The notes under the pieces were generated by a model. It saw only the letters and a list, made by a program, of their open reading frames with translations, did not search any database and was not told the DNA's origin. Shown piece by piece: positions 32,403 through 43,662 of a stretch of 64,000 bases of DNA. This DNA is from Coptis chinensis (Eukaryota; Streptophyta; Magnoliopsida; Ranunculales; Ranunculaceae): positions 82,171,501 to 82,235,500 of the forward strand of contig CM027385.1 in the NCBI GenBank assembly GCA_015680905.1, in the 5' to 3' direction. A program made the translations under genes and the position numbers. Numbering within the stretch: position 1 is the stretch's first letter; every line of letters starts with the position of its first letter.

Positions 32403-33310
32403 CGCTTAGTTGATTCGAAAAGTGTATGCCCCCAACTTAGCGAGACTTGGAGAGGCGTTGAGCCTGTAAGCTCCTGAGAGCGTCTTGCTCGTATGAGCGC
32501 GTGTTTAGCCCCTGAGGGCGTTCTGCTCCTGAGAGCGTTCTCGCTTAGTTGAATCGAAAAGTGTATGCCCCCAACTTAGCGAGACTTGGAAGCGTTGAGC
32601 CCGTAAGCTCTGAGCGCCTTGCTCGTATGAGGCGTGTTTAGCCCCCGAGGGCGCTACGCTCCCGAGGCGTTCGCTTAGTTGATCCTAGAAGTATAGGTCC
32701 TCAACTTAGCGAGACTTCGGAGAAGCGCCGAGCCTGTAAGCTCCCCGAGGCGTCCCCCACGTTTGGCGTGTTTAGCCCCCGAGGCGTTACGCTCTGAGCC
32801 GTTCTCGCTTAGTTGATCCTAGAAGTATAGGTCCTCAACTTAGCGACTTCGAGAGCGTTGAGCCCGTAAGCTCCCCGAGAGCGTCCCGTTTGGCGTGTTT
32901 AGCCCCCGAGGGCGTTACGCTCCCCGAGCGTTCTCGCTTAGTTGATCCTAGAAGTATAGGTCCTCAACTTAGCGAGACTTCGGAGAAAGCGTTGAGCCCG
33001 TAAGCTCCCCGAGCGTCCCCGCGTTTGAGCGCCGTGTTTAGCCCCCCGAGGGCGTTACGCTCCGGAGCGTTCTCGCTTAGTTGATCCTAGAAGTATAGGT
33101 CCTCAACTTAGCGAGACTCGGAGAGGCGTTGAGCCTGTAAGCTCCTGAGAGCGTCCTGCGCGTTTGAGCGCGTGTTTAGCCCCCGAGCGTTACGCTCTGA
33201 AATCGTTCTCGCTTAGTTGATCCTAGAAGTATAGGTCCTCAACTTAGCGAGACTTCGGAGGCGTTGAGCACAATAAGCTCCGAGGCGTCCCCGCGCATGG
33301 CGTGTTTAGG
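32403..33310. repeat. Tandem array of seven ~129-139 bp units inside the retrotransposon
   Basis: Each unit has CGCTTAGTTGATCCTAGAAG then TATAGGTCCTCAACTTAGCG, then a GAGACTT...GCGTTGAGCC segment and GTTTAGCCCCCGAGGGCGTT. Unit anchors are at about 32403, 32542, 32672, 32806, 32935, 33074 and 33210. The first two units carry a variant core (GATTCGAAAAGTGTATGCCC or GAATCGAAAAGTGTATGCCC). CGCTTAGTTGA and TCAACTTAGCG form a near-perfect dyad (10 of 11) in each unit. Arrays at this position are known from Tat-type elements and can seed satellites. Confidence 0.9.
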
Positions 33311-33439
33311 TATGGAGCTTGCTCTGTGGGAGGTGTGGTTTGGAGATGTGAGTAGGTCCGCCATTTATGATACCATCTTGAGTTTCTTTCATTTGAGCTT
33401 TGTTGTGCCTGGGAACAGGACTTACAATGCGTAATACAA

Positions 33440-34481
33440 CTATTGGTAAAATTGCTTTAGCAAGTATGTGTTCCATGGTCGTGGCAGCATCCTTCCTTCT
33501 TGGGTTTTAATCCAATACGCGCCGTTGCCAACGACGCGTTCCACGATGTAAGGGCCTTCCCATGTTGGTGCTAGCTTAGCATCGTCTTGAGTTTTCTTCA
33601 ATACGAGATCCCCCGGTTGAAAAGATCGTGGATGTACTCGTTTGTTGTAAGATCTCTTGAGGACCTGTTGGTAGTCGCCACTTTCGGACGGTACAAGTAG
33701 GTCGTCGCTTCCTCGAGGAGGTCGATCTCGAGCTAGAAGAACCGAAGTCATTAAGGCCCGTTTCGACAAGTTCGGATCGGGTTGTCGTGATTGTCACCGC
33801 GGGTGGGTATGGCTCTTCGTGCCATAGCATAGGGAGAATGGTGACTTGCCGGTGCTTGAGCGAGCTGTAGTGCGGTGGGCCCAGAGTATGTTCTCCAGCT
33901 GATTGGGCCACTGGCTTTTGTTCTTTTCAATTTTCTTTTTCAAATTCTCTAGAATGGCCTTATTGGCGGCCTCTGCTTGTCCATTGCTTTGAAATGCATC
34001 GTGGTGTAGAGAATGCATGAACGATCTTCCATTTGGCCGTAAACTCTTTGAATTTGTTTTTGCCCTTGAACTGAGCCATTATCCATCACCGGTATGTGGT
34101 AGGCCAAACCGGGTGATGATATGAGTCCAAATGAAATTTCGACATGTGATTCTTTAACGCGTGTGCTAACGGAATTGCTTCAACCCACTTAGTGAAGTAA
34201 TAGCAGGGCGGCAAGGACGGCGGAAGCCGGTGCTCTCCTCGAGGGATGAATGGTCCCATAATGTCCATGCCCCACATATGGAACGGCCAAGGACTCGCGA
34301 TGTTAATCGGTTCCTTGGTTTGGTTGTATGATGTTGTGACCAAATGTTTGGCATTTGACACATTTGAGGACATACGCTTTAGCATCGATCGCATAATGAG
34401 GCCGAAGTACCCTTGAGAGATCGCTTTGTGGGCTAGTGACCGACCTCCAGTGGTTGCCGACTCTCTCGCCGTGAATTTCAA
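33440..34481 (-). pseudogene. Retrotransposon integrase (broken)
   Basis: In order on the minus strand: a core start with WPFHMWGMDIMGPF (34.2-34.3 kb, carrying the first catalytic Asp); after frameshifts FQSNGQAEAANKAILENLKK and the KSQWPNQLENILWAHRTTAR block (33794-34018); and a C-terminal part FQPGDLVLKKTQDDAKLAPT, then WEGPYIVERVVGNGAYWI, ending LLKQFYQ at 33440. Several frame changes separate the blocks, so no functional protein can be made. Confidence 0.9.
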
Positions 34482-34488
34482 AGAAAGA

Positions 34489-35295
34489 TTAGTCGGCCTT
34501 TGCTCGATTGATACATCTCAGATGGGGTCCCCCGGCAGATTTGCGGAATAATCTGCCGTTCACCAAACAATAGCTACGTGCTTGGTGTGGAACCTTCTTG
34601 GCTTTTGTGCGCTCCTCTGGGAGTGTGCCGTGCTGGATGTACTGTATAATAGGCTGCATCCAGGAGCGACTCGTCTGATCTTCAGAGAGTGGGAACAGGT
34701 CGCTAATTGTCAAGACTTGGTTCGCTTGGTAAGCAGGTCGGTCGACTACTTCGATAATCAGTTGTCGAGGGACACAGTTCGGTGTCTGGGTGGCCAAGTA
34801 TGCCAAGCTATCTGCGTGACGGTTCTCGTCACGCAAAAAATGGTGTATCGTCGCTCTGCTAAATGACGGAAGCAAATTGTTAACAACTTGAAGGTATTTG
34901 GAGAGGTTACCTTCGCTGGTAGTGTACTCTTTTGCAACCTGGCGAACGACCAGTTGCGAGTCACTAAATATTTGGATCTCCTTTACTCCGAGCTGGATCG
35001 CCGCACGCATTCCCATTATTAGTGCTTCGTACTCTGCTTCGTTGTTTGACGTTGCGAAGTCTATCCGAACTGCCTTCTCTACCATAGCTCCCTCGGGGGA
35101 GACTAAGACGATTCCCATACCACTTTGCCTCGGGGTTCTTTGGAACCATCGACGTAGGGACCCGACCGTTTTGCGTGCCGCTTTCTTGGGTCGCGACCTC
35201 TTTTCGGCCTCCCAATTAGGGTCGCCGACCGGGAAATCTGCTAGGAAGTCCGCAAATCGACCCCCTTCGTGATATCGCTGCGGGACGAATTCCAT
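34489..35295 (-). pseudogene. Retrotransposon RNase H, second (archaeal-type) domain
   Basis: An open frame of 268 codons with GMGIVLVSPEGAMVEKAVRI, ATSNNEAEYEALIMGMRAAI, KEIQIFSDSQLVVRQVAKEY and DENRHADSLAYLATQ. The acidic residues of EYEAL, SDSQL and NRHADSL are the expected metal ligands. This RNase H type is characteristic of Tat-lineage Gypsy elements. It belongs to the pol polyprotein and is cut off from RT by frameshifts near 35.3-35.4 kb. Confidence 0.88.
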
Positions 35296-35435
35296 GTGGT
35301 GTTAAGCCCGACTCTTCGCCCATATTGCCATCCTGGTAGTCTTGTTTTCTTTGTGAAGAATCCTCTTCAAAGGGAGATCGCTAAGCACTTTGATTGGATG
35401 AGCCTGGAAATACGGTCTGAATTTTCTTGCCGAAA

Positions 35436-36682
35436 TTATAACAAAGCAAGGACCGCTCTTTCTATGTAAGAGTAGTTCTTCTCGGCCGGAGTGAGTGTCT
35501 TGCTTTGTGAAGTAGATCGGCTTTTTCTACGAATTGTGTTCGATCCTTGAATAGGACCGAACCGATGGCGAAAATCGGATACCGCCGGATAGAGCCCCAA
35601 AGTTTCTCCGTCGGTTGGTTTGGCTAGGGCGGAGGTGTTGTGGAGGTACTCCTTGAGGGTGGCGAATGCTTGGTGGCATTGATCGTTCCATGAGAATTGC
35701 TCGCCTTTCTTGATATCTGTAAGAACGGCCGGCATTTTGTCCGACGCCTCGATATGAATCGGTTGAGTCGCGGCGACCATACCTGACAACTTTTGTATCT
35801 GTTTCTTTGTTTGCGGGTCGGGCATGTCGATGAACGCCCGAATTTGGTCTGGATTTGCTTCGATGCCTCGTTGTGAGACCTGATATCCGAGAAATTTTCC
35901 GGAGGACGCACCAAAAAGACACTTCTCTGGGTTCAGCTTCATTCCGGTTAAATCGTAGAATCGGAGAACGCTTGCTCGAGGTGAGTGAGGTGGTCGGCTG
36001 CTTTTTTGCTTTTGACAACCATATCGTCAATGTAGACCTCCATGGTATCGCCTAACATGTCCTGGAACATGTTAGTTACTAGCCGCTGATAGGTCGCTCC
36101 TGCGTTCTTTAGTCCGAACGGGAGAACGTTGTAACAATAAATTCCTTGCTTTCGATAAAATGATGTCTTCTCCTCGATTCTTCACTAGTGGTATCTGATT
36201 GTACCCGCTATATACGTCCATGAATGATAGCGGCTCGTGCCCACAAGTCCGGGTCGACTAGGCCGGTCGATTCTTGGTAGGGGGAAGCTGTCTTTTGGAG
36301 TTTCTTGATTGACGTTGGTGAAGTCGACGCACAAACGGACTGTGCCATTCTTTTTCGGGACTGCCACTATGTTGGCGATCCACTCTGGGTAGTCGACCTT
36401 TCGGATGAAACCGACTTGCTTGAGCTTATCTACCTCGTCGTTGATTGCTTTTTGAAAGCGTAATGACAATCGTCTAGGACGCTGTCGAACTGGTTTGGCG
36501 CCAGGGTTGACGTTTAACCGGTGGCATGCAACACTAGGGTCTATACCAGGCACATCGATATACGACCAAGCGAATACATCTTTATTCATGGACAGAAAAT
36601 TTACAAGTTGAGCCTTAAGTGTGGGGTCAAGGTTGGCTCCCACATAGACGAGTTTAGGGTCGTCTTCGGTTCCCAGGTTCAC
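35436..36682 (-). pseudogene. Retrotransposon reverse transcriptase and connection (broken)
   Basis: The N-terminal part (36682-36250) reads DVFAWSYIDVPGIDPSVACH, FQKAINDEVDKLKQVGFIRK and EWIANIVAVPKKNGTVRLCV with DFTNVN. The active-site motif YIDDM is found on the minus strand at about 36034-36020, in a different frame. The thumb and connection follow (LNPEKCLFGASSGKFLGYQV, IQKLSGMVAATQPIHIEASD, FSWNDQCHQAFATLKEYL) down to 35436. At least two frame changes separate these blocks. Confidence 0.9.
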
Positions 36683-37009
36683 TTGCTGCTTGTCTTGAGT
36701 CGGTGCTTGGCTCTGTGCGTTCTGGCGCTCTCTGGAGGATTGTTCTTTGTAGAGTCTGTGCTAGTGCGCTGGTTGGCTATAGTAGTCAGAGGAACTGGGA
36801 CGTCCTCTCGTGGTTCACGACAACGTGGTCGAAGTGATTTCCGTTGGCGCGGACAACAGAACTGAAGGCGGTTCCCCCTTTCTTCCGGTTGGAGAGGAGG
36901 TGGTGGTGCCGCCGCGACTTTTTTGTTGTTCGTGATGCTTTCCATGGGGCGACCTCCGGATTTGTCTTTGTTACTTCTTTGCTTTGATAGTGGTCGAGGA
37001 TCGGGCAAA

Positions 37010-37531
37010 TTACGTTTTGTTGCGCTTAGTTCTCACTTCAGCCACTAAATCTTTGGCCATTGTATAATTGGTAGGTTCGTTGCTGACGGAGATAGGAGGT
37101 TCCGTGGTCTTGGTTGCGGCAATGATCTGGTTACAATGATGGGCCTCGAGCTGATTGCTTCGAAGCTCCATCATTCCCCTTGGGCCGGGAAAACGGATGA
37201 CCTGATGCAGCGTGGATGGTACGGCCTGCATCTGATGTATCCAACGTCGTCCTAGAATTGCGTTGTAGGACGACTTGGTATCTAGGACGCTGAAACGCGT
37301 GTTGAAGCTGACTTTGTCTTCCCGGGATCCCACTGAGACTGGGAGGATGATATCTCCTATTGGGTCGGCTCTGGAGCCGTTGAATCCGAAGAGGGGTGCA
37401 ATGGGGTCTATGAAGACCGACTTTGGTAAGTTCATCTCTTGGATCGTGTGGTAGAACAAAATATCGCAAGAGCTGCCAGGGTCGATCAAAACTCGCTTGA
37501 CGGTCCAGTCACTGATTTTGACGTGGACCAC
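37010..37531 (-). pseudogene. Retrotransposon aspartic protease region
   Basis: A frame of 173 codons with the retropepsin-type active site VLIDPGSSCDILF (Asp-Pro-Gly-Ser-Ser in place of the usual DTGA/S) and the downstream block YNAILGRRWIHQMQAVPSTL followed by HQVIRFPGPRG. It is normally part of the gag-pol polyprotein. The 5' connection to gag is disrupted by frameshifts. Confidence 0.85.
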
Positions 37532-37699
37532 GAGTGCATCGTTATGCGGGAGGCAGACCTTGTTGAGGTCGACCTCGGAGAAGGTGATGTCTCCCCGCTC
37601 TTCTCTTAATACGAATCTGCGTGCGCGGCCGCGGCTTGTGAAGAGAAATTGTATACTTCATGGAGGCCCCTCTGGCGCTTCTTTTTCCCCGTGAACTTG

Positions 37700-39061
37700 A
37701 GGCGGAATCATCTTGGAGAGTGATCATGTGTATGGTTCTTGTGCTTTCGCGACCTCTTGGCGGTGACGGCGATCTTGATGGATGCGTTCACGGAGGCGCC
37801 CTCTGCCGTGAGGGCGACTTTGAGACCTCGTGAGCTCCGTGCTGGTGGGGACTCGCTTCAGATCCTGCGCGAGCCATGAGTTTTGTGGCGCAGTCGCCGT
37901 CGAGTATATTAGTGTCTTGCTTGATGTGCCCAGCCTTCAGGTCTTGCAAGTAATGCTTGAGCCCCCAAAGAGACGCCGATCTCGTGGCAATTGGCGCGTG
38001 AAAAGCGCAGTAAGAGGGCTGGTCCGGGCGATCCGTTGGTGCCTTATCTCTCCGGGTCGGTAGAATGCAAAGACGCTTTGATCTTTTCTAGTATGTAACT
38101 AGGGAGATCTAGTGAGCACGGCGAATTCGATCATTTCTTGGTTTGGTCCGGATGGTTGCCCTTGTTGTCGGGTCGCTTCCTGAGGATGATGCTACTGTAA
38201 ACCTCTCCCTCTTCTCACCGCTTCTTCTTCTCGTTTACGCTTTAGCAAAGCTTCTTGCAGCTTGATGTATTTATCCACTCGGCGTCTGGCTTCGATTAAC
38301 GTTCGGGTTGGTCTTTCAAGAGCGACACTCGTTAGGTCGGTGTTACGGGTGCGGCAGCGGTTGTGAAAAGCCATCTGCGGCAAATGATTCCTTGAGGCCG
38401 CTTTCCATGTCCAAGAGTTCTGTTTTGAACCGGCTTAAGAAGGAGCTGTAGGTTTCCTCCCTGCCTAGAGTGAGTTAGAAGAGTGAATTGAGATCACCCT
38501 TCTTGCGTCCTCGTTATTAATGCGTCTTGGCTCGCTAACGTCGGGTAAGCCGCTCGGCTTCTTATGGAGTCAGGTTCGAGGGAGAAAAACCAGTCGAGTG
38601 GGCCGTCCTTCAAGCTTGCTGGAAAGAGCCTGCATCGTAGATGGTCGAACTCTGGGGCGCTGTATAGTGCAAGGCTTTGAGCATATCATGCTATATGTTG
38701 GCCTGGGCATGTGCGACCGTCATATAGTGGGAACCTTGGTTGGACAAAGTCTGGAGGGGAGACCTTGTGAAGTACTTCGGCAGCAAATGGAGATGCGCGA
38801 TAGGTTTTCAACATTTTCTGCACTATCATGGTGGAATCCTTCTTGACCACATTTTTGTCGAGCCTTTGGTTTAGCTTCGGTGATCCGTTGATCGACGCGT
38901 TGATGACGCCGCGCCGTTCTGCATGCCATGCCGCCGAGTGGGCTTTGTGTGTCAACTTGTGCACGTAATGTGACGTTTTCTTGCCTGAGTTGGGCAATTT
39001 GTTCGTTCATTGTTCCTAGCTGGCCGGCCAAAGTGTTGAATTGAGCTTCGAGGCTTACCAT
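37700..39061 (-). pseudogene. Retrotransposon gag (broken)
   Basis: The likely gag start is the ATG at 39061, about 100 bp inside the 5' LTR, reading MVSLEAQFNTLAGQLGTMNE and QIAQLRQENVTLRAQVDTQS. Fragments FAAEVLHKVSPPDFVQP and YDGRTCP (38.7-38.8 kb) and a later TRTLIEARRRVDKYIKLQEA (38.2-38.4 kb) are in different frames. A zinc knuckle was not found. The region down to the protease is too damaged to reconstruct. Confidence 0.7.
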
Positions 39062-39139
39062 GCTTCGTGGGCTTGAGAATCTTTTTGTTTGGTTTTTGTT
39101 ACCGATTAAATTGTGAAAGTGGTTTGGTTTCTCAAATGT

Positions 39140-39157
39140 CGATTCCCGACGACGCCA
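39140..39157 (-). other. Primer binding site, tRNA-Asp-like
   Basis: One base inside the 5' LTR the minus strand reads TGGCGTCGTCGGGAATCG, similar to the complement of the 3' end of plant tRNA-Asp (TGGCGCCGTTGCCGGGGAT). This position and sequence are common in Tat-type elements. It fixes the transcription direction as minus. Confidence 0.7.
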
Positions 39158-39158
39158 A

Positions 39159-39674
39159 TGTAAAGGCGTGATGTGATACTCCTTACAAAACATCTCCTGG
39201 GGGTGATATGGATGGATGGGTGAGACCGAAGTTCGCTTTTGGAGCTGCCTGCCACGATCTTTCTCCGGGACCGGGCTCGAGTAGAATCAGTCCGGCGTAG
39301 TTCATAGGAGTGGTATTTATAGAGATTCGAGTGTATCCTCACCCTCCACGTGTAGAGGATGTCACCAACGTGGGGTGTGGATCATGGGAGCACGCGGAGA
39401 AATATCTACATAGGTCCGCTGTGATGATGAGGAGTGATCCGAGCAAGTAGCTTAAGTGCGTGATCGATGATCGCGGTCGATTAGTGCAAAATACTCCTTC
39501 ACCATGATTGCTTATGGATAGGAGTCCGTGTCACCGCCTGTGTAGTTCGCGCGTGATGTTGCGATCTGTCTTGTGGCGCGATGTTGGCTCGTGGATGCGA
39601 CCTGATATCATAGGTCGGTGCATTAGTTCCACCATGCTAAGCGCGTGCTGGATAGAGAATATCACTCCCCTACA
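39159..39674 (-). repeat. 5' LTR of the Gypsy element (right)
   Basis: 516 bp, TG...CA ended (plus-strand TGTAAAGGCG to CCCCTACA). It differs from the left LTR by substitutions and notably many 1-4 base indels, for example in the ACCGAGTTCGGC region and around CATGCTAA. Confidence 0.93.
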
Positions 39675-39679
39675 TACAC

Positions 39680-40652
39680 TTAAATTTTTACGATCACGTA
39701 CTTGTGATTTCCTAAACATATAATTGAATTGACCCCATAATTCAAGCTTTAATTTGAGTTCTCTCTAAGAATTGTTTAAATTCTTACGTATATACATTGA
39801 GTTTTCTTTGGAGTACGTCTACAATTTATAAGAGCCAGAGTCTGATTTAGTACATACTTTTCTTTCTATTAATTAATCTATATACCTAGCTAGCAAAACA
39901 AAATAGTCATTTTCTTTCTTCTTATTTTTAAACAAGTATTATGAGAAATGTTCAACAACCCCATTGTGACTAAATTATTATTTTACCACCTCAGTCCTCA
40001 TTGCCTCTAAATTCAAACTCAATAAAGATTATTCTGGTTCATATGAAAAGTGACCAAATTCTTTTTTACTTCCAAGTTCTAAAACCATATGCATCCACTG
40101 GTTTTGCTTTTCATATGCATATGCTCGGACAATTTTGGTTTCTTATATACGAAAATAATGGAAGAAGAAAATATGAACATACAAGTGTTGAGTGTTGAGA
40201 TTTGTCAATAATGGACGTTGACACTGCCACTTGACTGTGGTTATAATAGTTTCCCCAGGACGTCAAACTTTTTTCCATCAGGTAGCCCATTCTTGAAATT
40301 TCCGTAGGTGCATACGTGTAAAACAGTAGAGGGGGTTTGATGGTTACGTCACTTAAGTGAATACTTAAACCACTGGTGGGTTACTGAAGCATCTCTCTCC
40401 TTTAACGAACGCGCCCTCGCCAAATACTATTACAACCTATGCCAATGCCTTCACATTTCGACAATTTCATCGGAAATTTCAGACAAATTTTCACATTATT
40501 ATTACAACCTACGCATCCCACTTTCGACAATTCTATCCGAAATTTCAACAATTTAATCAGAAATTTCAGACAAATTTTTAGATTTTTTTATTTTTATTTT
40601 TTTTTTTCTTTTTATTCCGACAAATTTAACATATTTAATCTAAATTAGTGGG
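39680..40652. other. AT-rich intergenic DNA
   Basis: No gene recognised. Contains a short local repeat ACAAATTTTCACATTATTAT/ACAAATTTTTAGATT in a degenerate FRQIF-coding stretch (40439-40648) that looks like low-complexity sequence. Confidence 0.35.
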
Positions 40653-40995
40653 TTAGAAGCATAGTTAGCAATTCGTAATATGACAAAAATTCGATATGAA
40701 AAATATTTGAATAAAATTCGAGCTTCGATAAGAATTCGTTTTTTCAATTCGGATTAAAAAAAACGGAAACGGCAAAAATTCAGATTTGTAAGTAATTTGA
40801 ATATAATACGAAACTAAAAATAAAAAAAAATACGATAAAATTTGACAACCTACTCAGCAAACTTATAGTGACAATACGATTTACGAATTAATGATTTCTT
40901 GCCGAATTAATGAAATATTCCGTATCATTGAAAAATACGATATTTTTAAATGTTTTCCAAATTAAACGAATAATTCGCCGAATTGTTAACTATGT
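40653..40995. mobile_element. Small non-autonomous TIR element with 8-bp target duplication
   Basis: A perfect duplication TTAGTGGG flanks it at 40645-40652 and 40996-41003. The subterminal inverted repeats are ATAGTTAGCAATTCG at the left and, on the minus strand, ATAGTTAACAATTCG at the right. The 343 bp are AT-rich and non-coding. An 8-bp duplication points to the hAT superfamily. Confidence 0.8.
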
Positions 40996-41003
40996 TTAGT
41001 GGG

Positions 41004-42405
41004 ACCTCTTTATATCTAGAGTAACAAATCGGGTCGGAAATTTAAATTTTTAATGATCAATTCAAATTTGAATTTTAGAATCGGAGTTTTTTATTAACCT
41101 AATTGATTTCAGTTTCGGATAGATAGCATAAAATAAGTGTGAAAAAAAACAGGTGTATTCCGCGTGCCAAAATAGGTTTCACGCTCATCCAGCATTCCCA
41201 TAATACTAGTTTTCATAATGTGTCACCTAACAATTCACAAAATAATGTCTTGATGTATGGAGCAGGATACAATGTAACCATAATTTCCTCGTTAAGTACT
41301 ACTACGCTAACACATAACTTCTAAGGGAACTCATCCCCTAATGCACTCCAGCGGCAAATTGAATGTATGTAACCATAACACATTTACATAGGACGATTGG
41401 TTGTGTCTTTCTCGGATTCTGGGATCTATAGTTTTTTTGGGTTTAGAAGATCTACAGTCATCCCCACAATTTAGCCCCCTCTCCCCCTTAAAATTACCTT
41501 GCTAGTAACTTCCCATCAGTTTCAAAACATTTTAACATATCATCCAAGTTTATTTTTTTTACGAAAAATTGTTTAATGTTGAAATATTTTGAATTGAAAA
41601 TGAAAGCGCACAACATCATTATAATTTTTTGCCCCCTTAATAACACGTTAAGAAAATTCCTTTTCTTGACTCTGCCTCTGCAATAATGTCAAGAAACAAT
41701 AGTACAGTCAAAAAATTGGTAGTTGATATGAGATATGCATTTTAGGAGTGGGGATTGGTAAGTCAGCATTGTGGAAAGGATGAAGAAAATTTTCGATGCT
41801 AGTGGGTAAGTAGGTAGACACTGAACATATAGATATAGGTAATATTTCAAATTAGAAGTGCTCGCACTCATTATAAACTTCTTTCAATTCAGGGACAATA
41901 AGCCACTTTATTAGTTGTCTAACTTTAGGTTAATGTCTATCGAGTTAGTTGACCGTTGACTGCCTAAAAATCATGTGATAGATTGGCAACAACCATGGCC
42001 GAAATTCCTGAAATTCGTGGCTTTTCAGTTATTTTATAGATTCAAATGAAAATCCTAAGCTGCTATAGGCAGCATTACATTCTCAGTAGAAGTCCTATCT
42101 GAATTTCTTTAGTAGTATAGTTCAAACAAAAAATATCATAATAAGTTTGTGGACAAGCAACTGTTTGCTGTTCACAAGACTTCAGTTTTTTATTGGTGGA
42201 GTGGCTGACCAAAAAAACTGTGTTACTGTCCAAAAAAACTATTAAACGGAATGAAAGTGGGTTTAACCAATAGAAATGTGTTGTTTGTGGACAAGTCTGT
42301 TTACAAATTCGGACTCAAAGAATATATGTAGGGTACCAAGCTCATTCAAATTCAAATGTACTCCTCAATCCTCATAAACAAATAAGTTTAAGACTCTTCA
42401 GCAAA
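41004..42405. other. Intergenic, nothing recognised
   Basis: AT-rich. The phrase CGTGCCAAAATAGGTTTCACGCTCATCCAGC near 41162 partly matches, inverted, the GGCACGCTGGATGAGCGTGA at 55237, so a shared repeat fragment is present. No ORF of interest. Confidence 0.35.
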
Positions 42406-42525
42406 GACATAAAATAGTTGTAGAAAAATGAATACTATATCATATCTATCATTCTCAATTCGAAAGACATAAAATAGTTGTAGAAAAATGAATGTTATAT
42501 CATATCTATCATTCTCGATTCGAAA
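42406..42525. repeat. Tandem duplication, 2 x 60 bp
   Basis: Units 42406-42465 and 42466-42525 both start GACATAAAATAGTTGTAGAA and share CATATCTATCATTCTC, with few differences. Confidence 0.95.
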
Positions 42526-42839
42526 ATCGGATCTACATATACGCATAAGCACGTACGCGATAATAATAGAGCATGTCTTCAGTGCGCGAGATGTATGGTG
42601 CGCGATATGTATGGGCCTTTGGATCAGTACTTCTTTGTTGAAATACACCTTCATCTCTGTGTGTGAGTGGCCCAGATTTACCCTCATTTTCTCTCTCTGC
42701 GCACCCTAGATTTATCCATAATAATATTGTAACATTTTCAAGTAGTATAGTTATGTATCAAGAGAGGTCACCTTTTCTATCTCAAGTAGTTCAATATATT
42801 ACTGTTTCTTGAGGTCCTCTGTCTTGAGTCTATCATATT

Positions 42840-43330
42840 AATCTTCAATGGTCTTCCATAACAAAATCCCAAAATAGTTAGTACTTTTTTAAAACCTCTT
42901 TATATAGAGAGTTTGTTGCTCACTGCTCACAGTCCAACCAACTAATTAACTAGGTGCAAAAGAATGAAACATGACACTCCATCCATTGTCACCAAAATAG
43001 TCACATTACCGAAACGTCAGACAAGAGCTACCACCACTACGAAGATTAATGTCACACGAGGTACCATCACCAAGTTACTATTGAATGTAAGCAAAATGAA
43101 CTAACATTACTAACTAGGTTCCGCCCTTGTGTTGCATTGGTCTTGAAATTGTTTACTTCACGAATAAATTAGGTGCAAGTTCAATGTATTAGTATACGTA
43201 CATTTCATTGTGGTCCAAATTTCGCTTGAGCTCTTGGAGCAAAACTCGCTATACATGAAGTTCTAATATTGCGTTCTAATTAACAACTGCCTCTTATCTA
43301 AACCTCCATATATATAAATAAATGGGTACC
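42840..43330. repeat. Relic of the coiled-coil gene locus without its coding exon
   Basis: The left part (AGTTAGTACTTTTTTAAAAC, AGAGTTTGTTGCT, GAAACATGACACTCCAT) matches the 3' flank of the coiled-coil gene at 58795-59040. The right part (ATGAAGTTCTAATATTGCGT then TCTAATTAACAACTGCCTC) matches its intron at 59899-59945. The coding exon that separates the two at 59044-59842 is absent here and replaced by about 100-150 bp of other sequence. Confidence 0.75.
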
Positions 43331-43662
43331 ATCGAAAGGAACATTATTGTTTGAGTAGTTCTATTCACCTTGGGACGACTCCATTTCATAAGCGGCATCA
43401 AAATTCTATTATCTCTTTTCAAAAATCAAAAAACAAATATAGAAACAAAATAAATAATAAACAACTTACCTAATTAAATAACTAAAACTAAAAATATTGA
43501 CAAATAAATCAGTAATGATACACATACTTACTAATTTAACCTACTTAATCGACTAACTAATGGTAACCATTGATTTACATCGAGGTATGTGTCTGTGTGT
43601 ATTTCAATACAAACCAATGTTATCCAAATAGTGAGTCACCTCAAGGAGTGACTCTCAAGACT

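Larger units (their letters stand above)
28824..39674 (-). mobile_element. Ty3/Gypsy LTR retrotransposon, Tat-like lineage, degenerate
   Basis: A 10.85-kb element flanked by a perfect 5-bp target duplication TACAC (28819-28823 and 39675-39679). The LTRs start TGTAAAGGCGTGATGTGATA in plus orientation and end CTCCCCTACA on the right (ACTCCCTACC on the left). The coding order gag, protease, RT, RNase H, integrase runs on the minus strand, so the 5' LTR is at the right. Between pol and the 3' LTR lie a tandem-repeat array and an antisense ORF region. With the archaeal-type RNase H this is the layout known for Tat-lineage elements. All ORFs carry frameshifts, so the copy is not autonomous. Confidence 0.93.

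Noticed and set aside
32403-33310. Array of rRNA- or snoRNA-like stems
   Set aside because: The units form part of the retrotransposon and show no rRNA or snoRNA boxes; the dyad alone is not enough.
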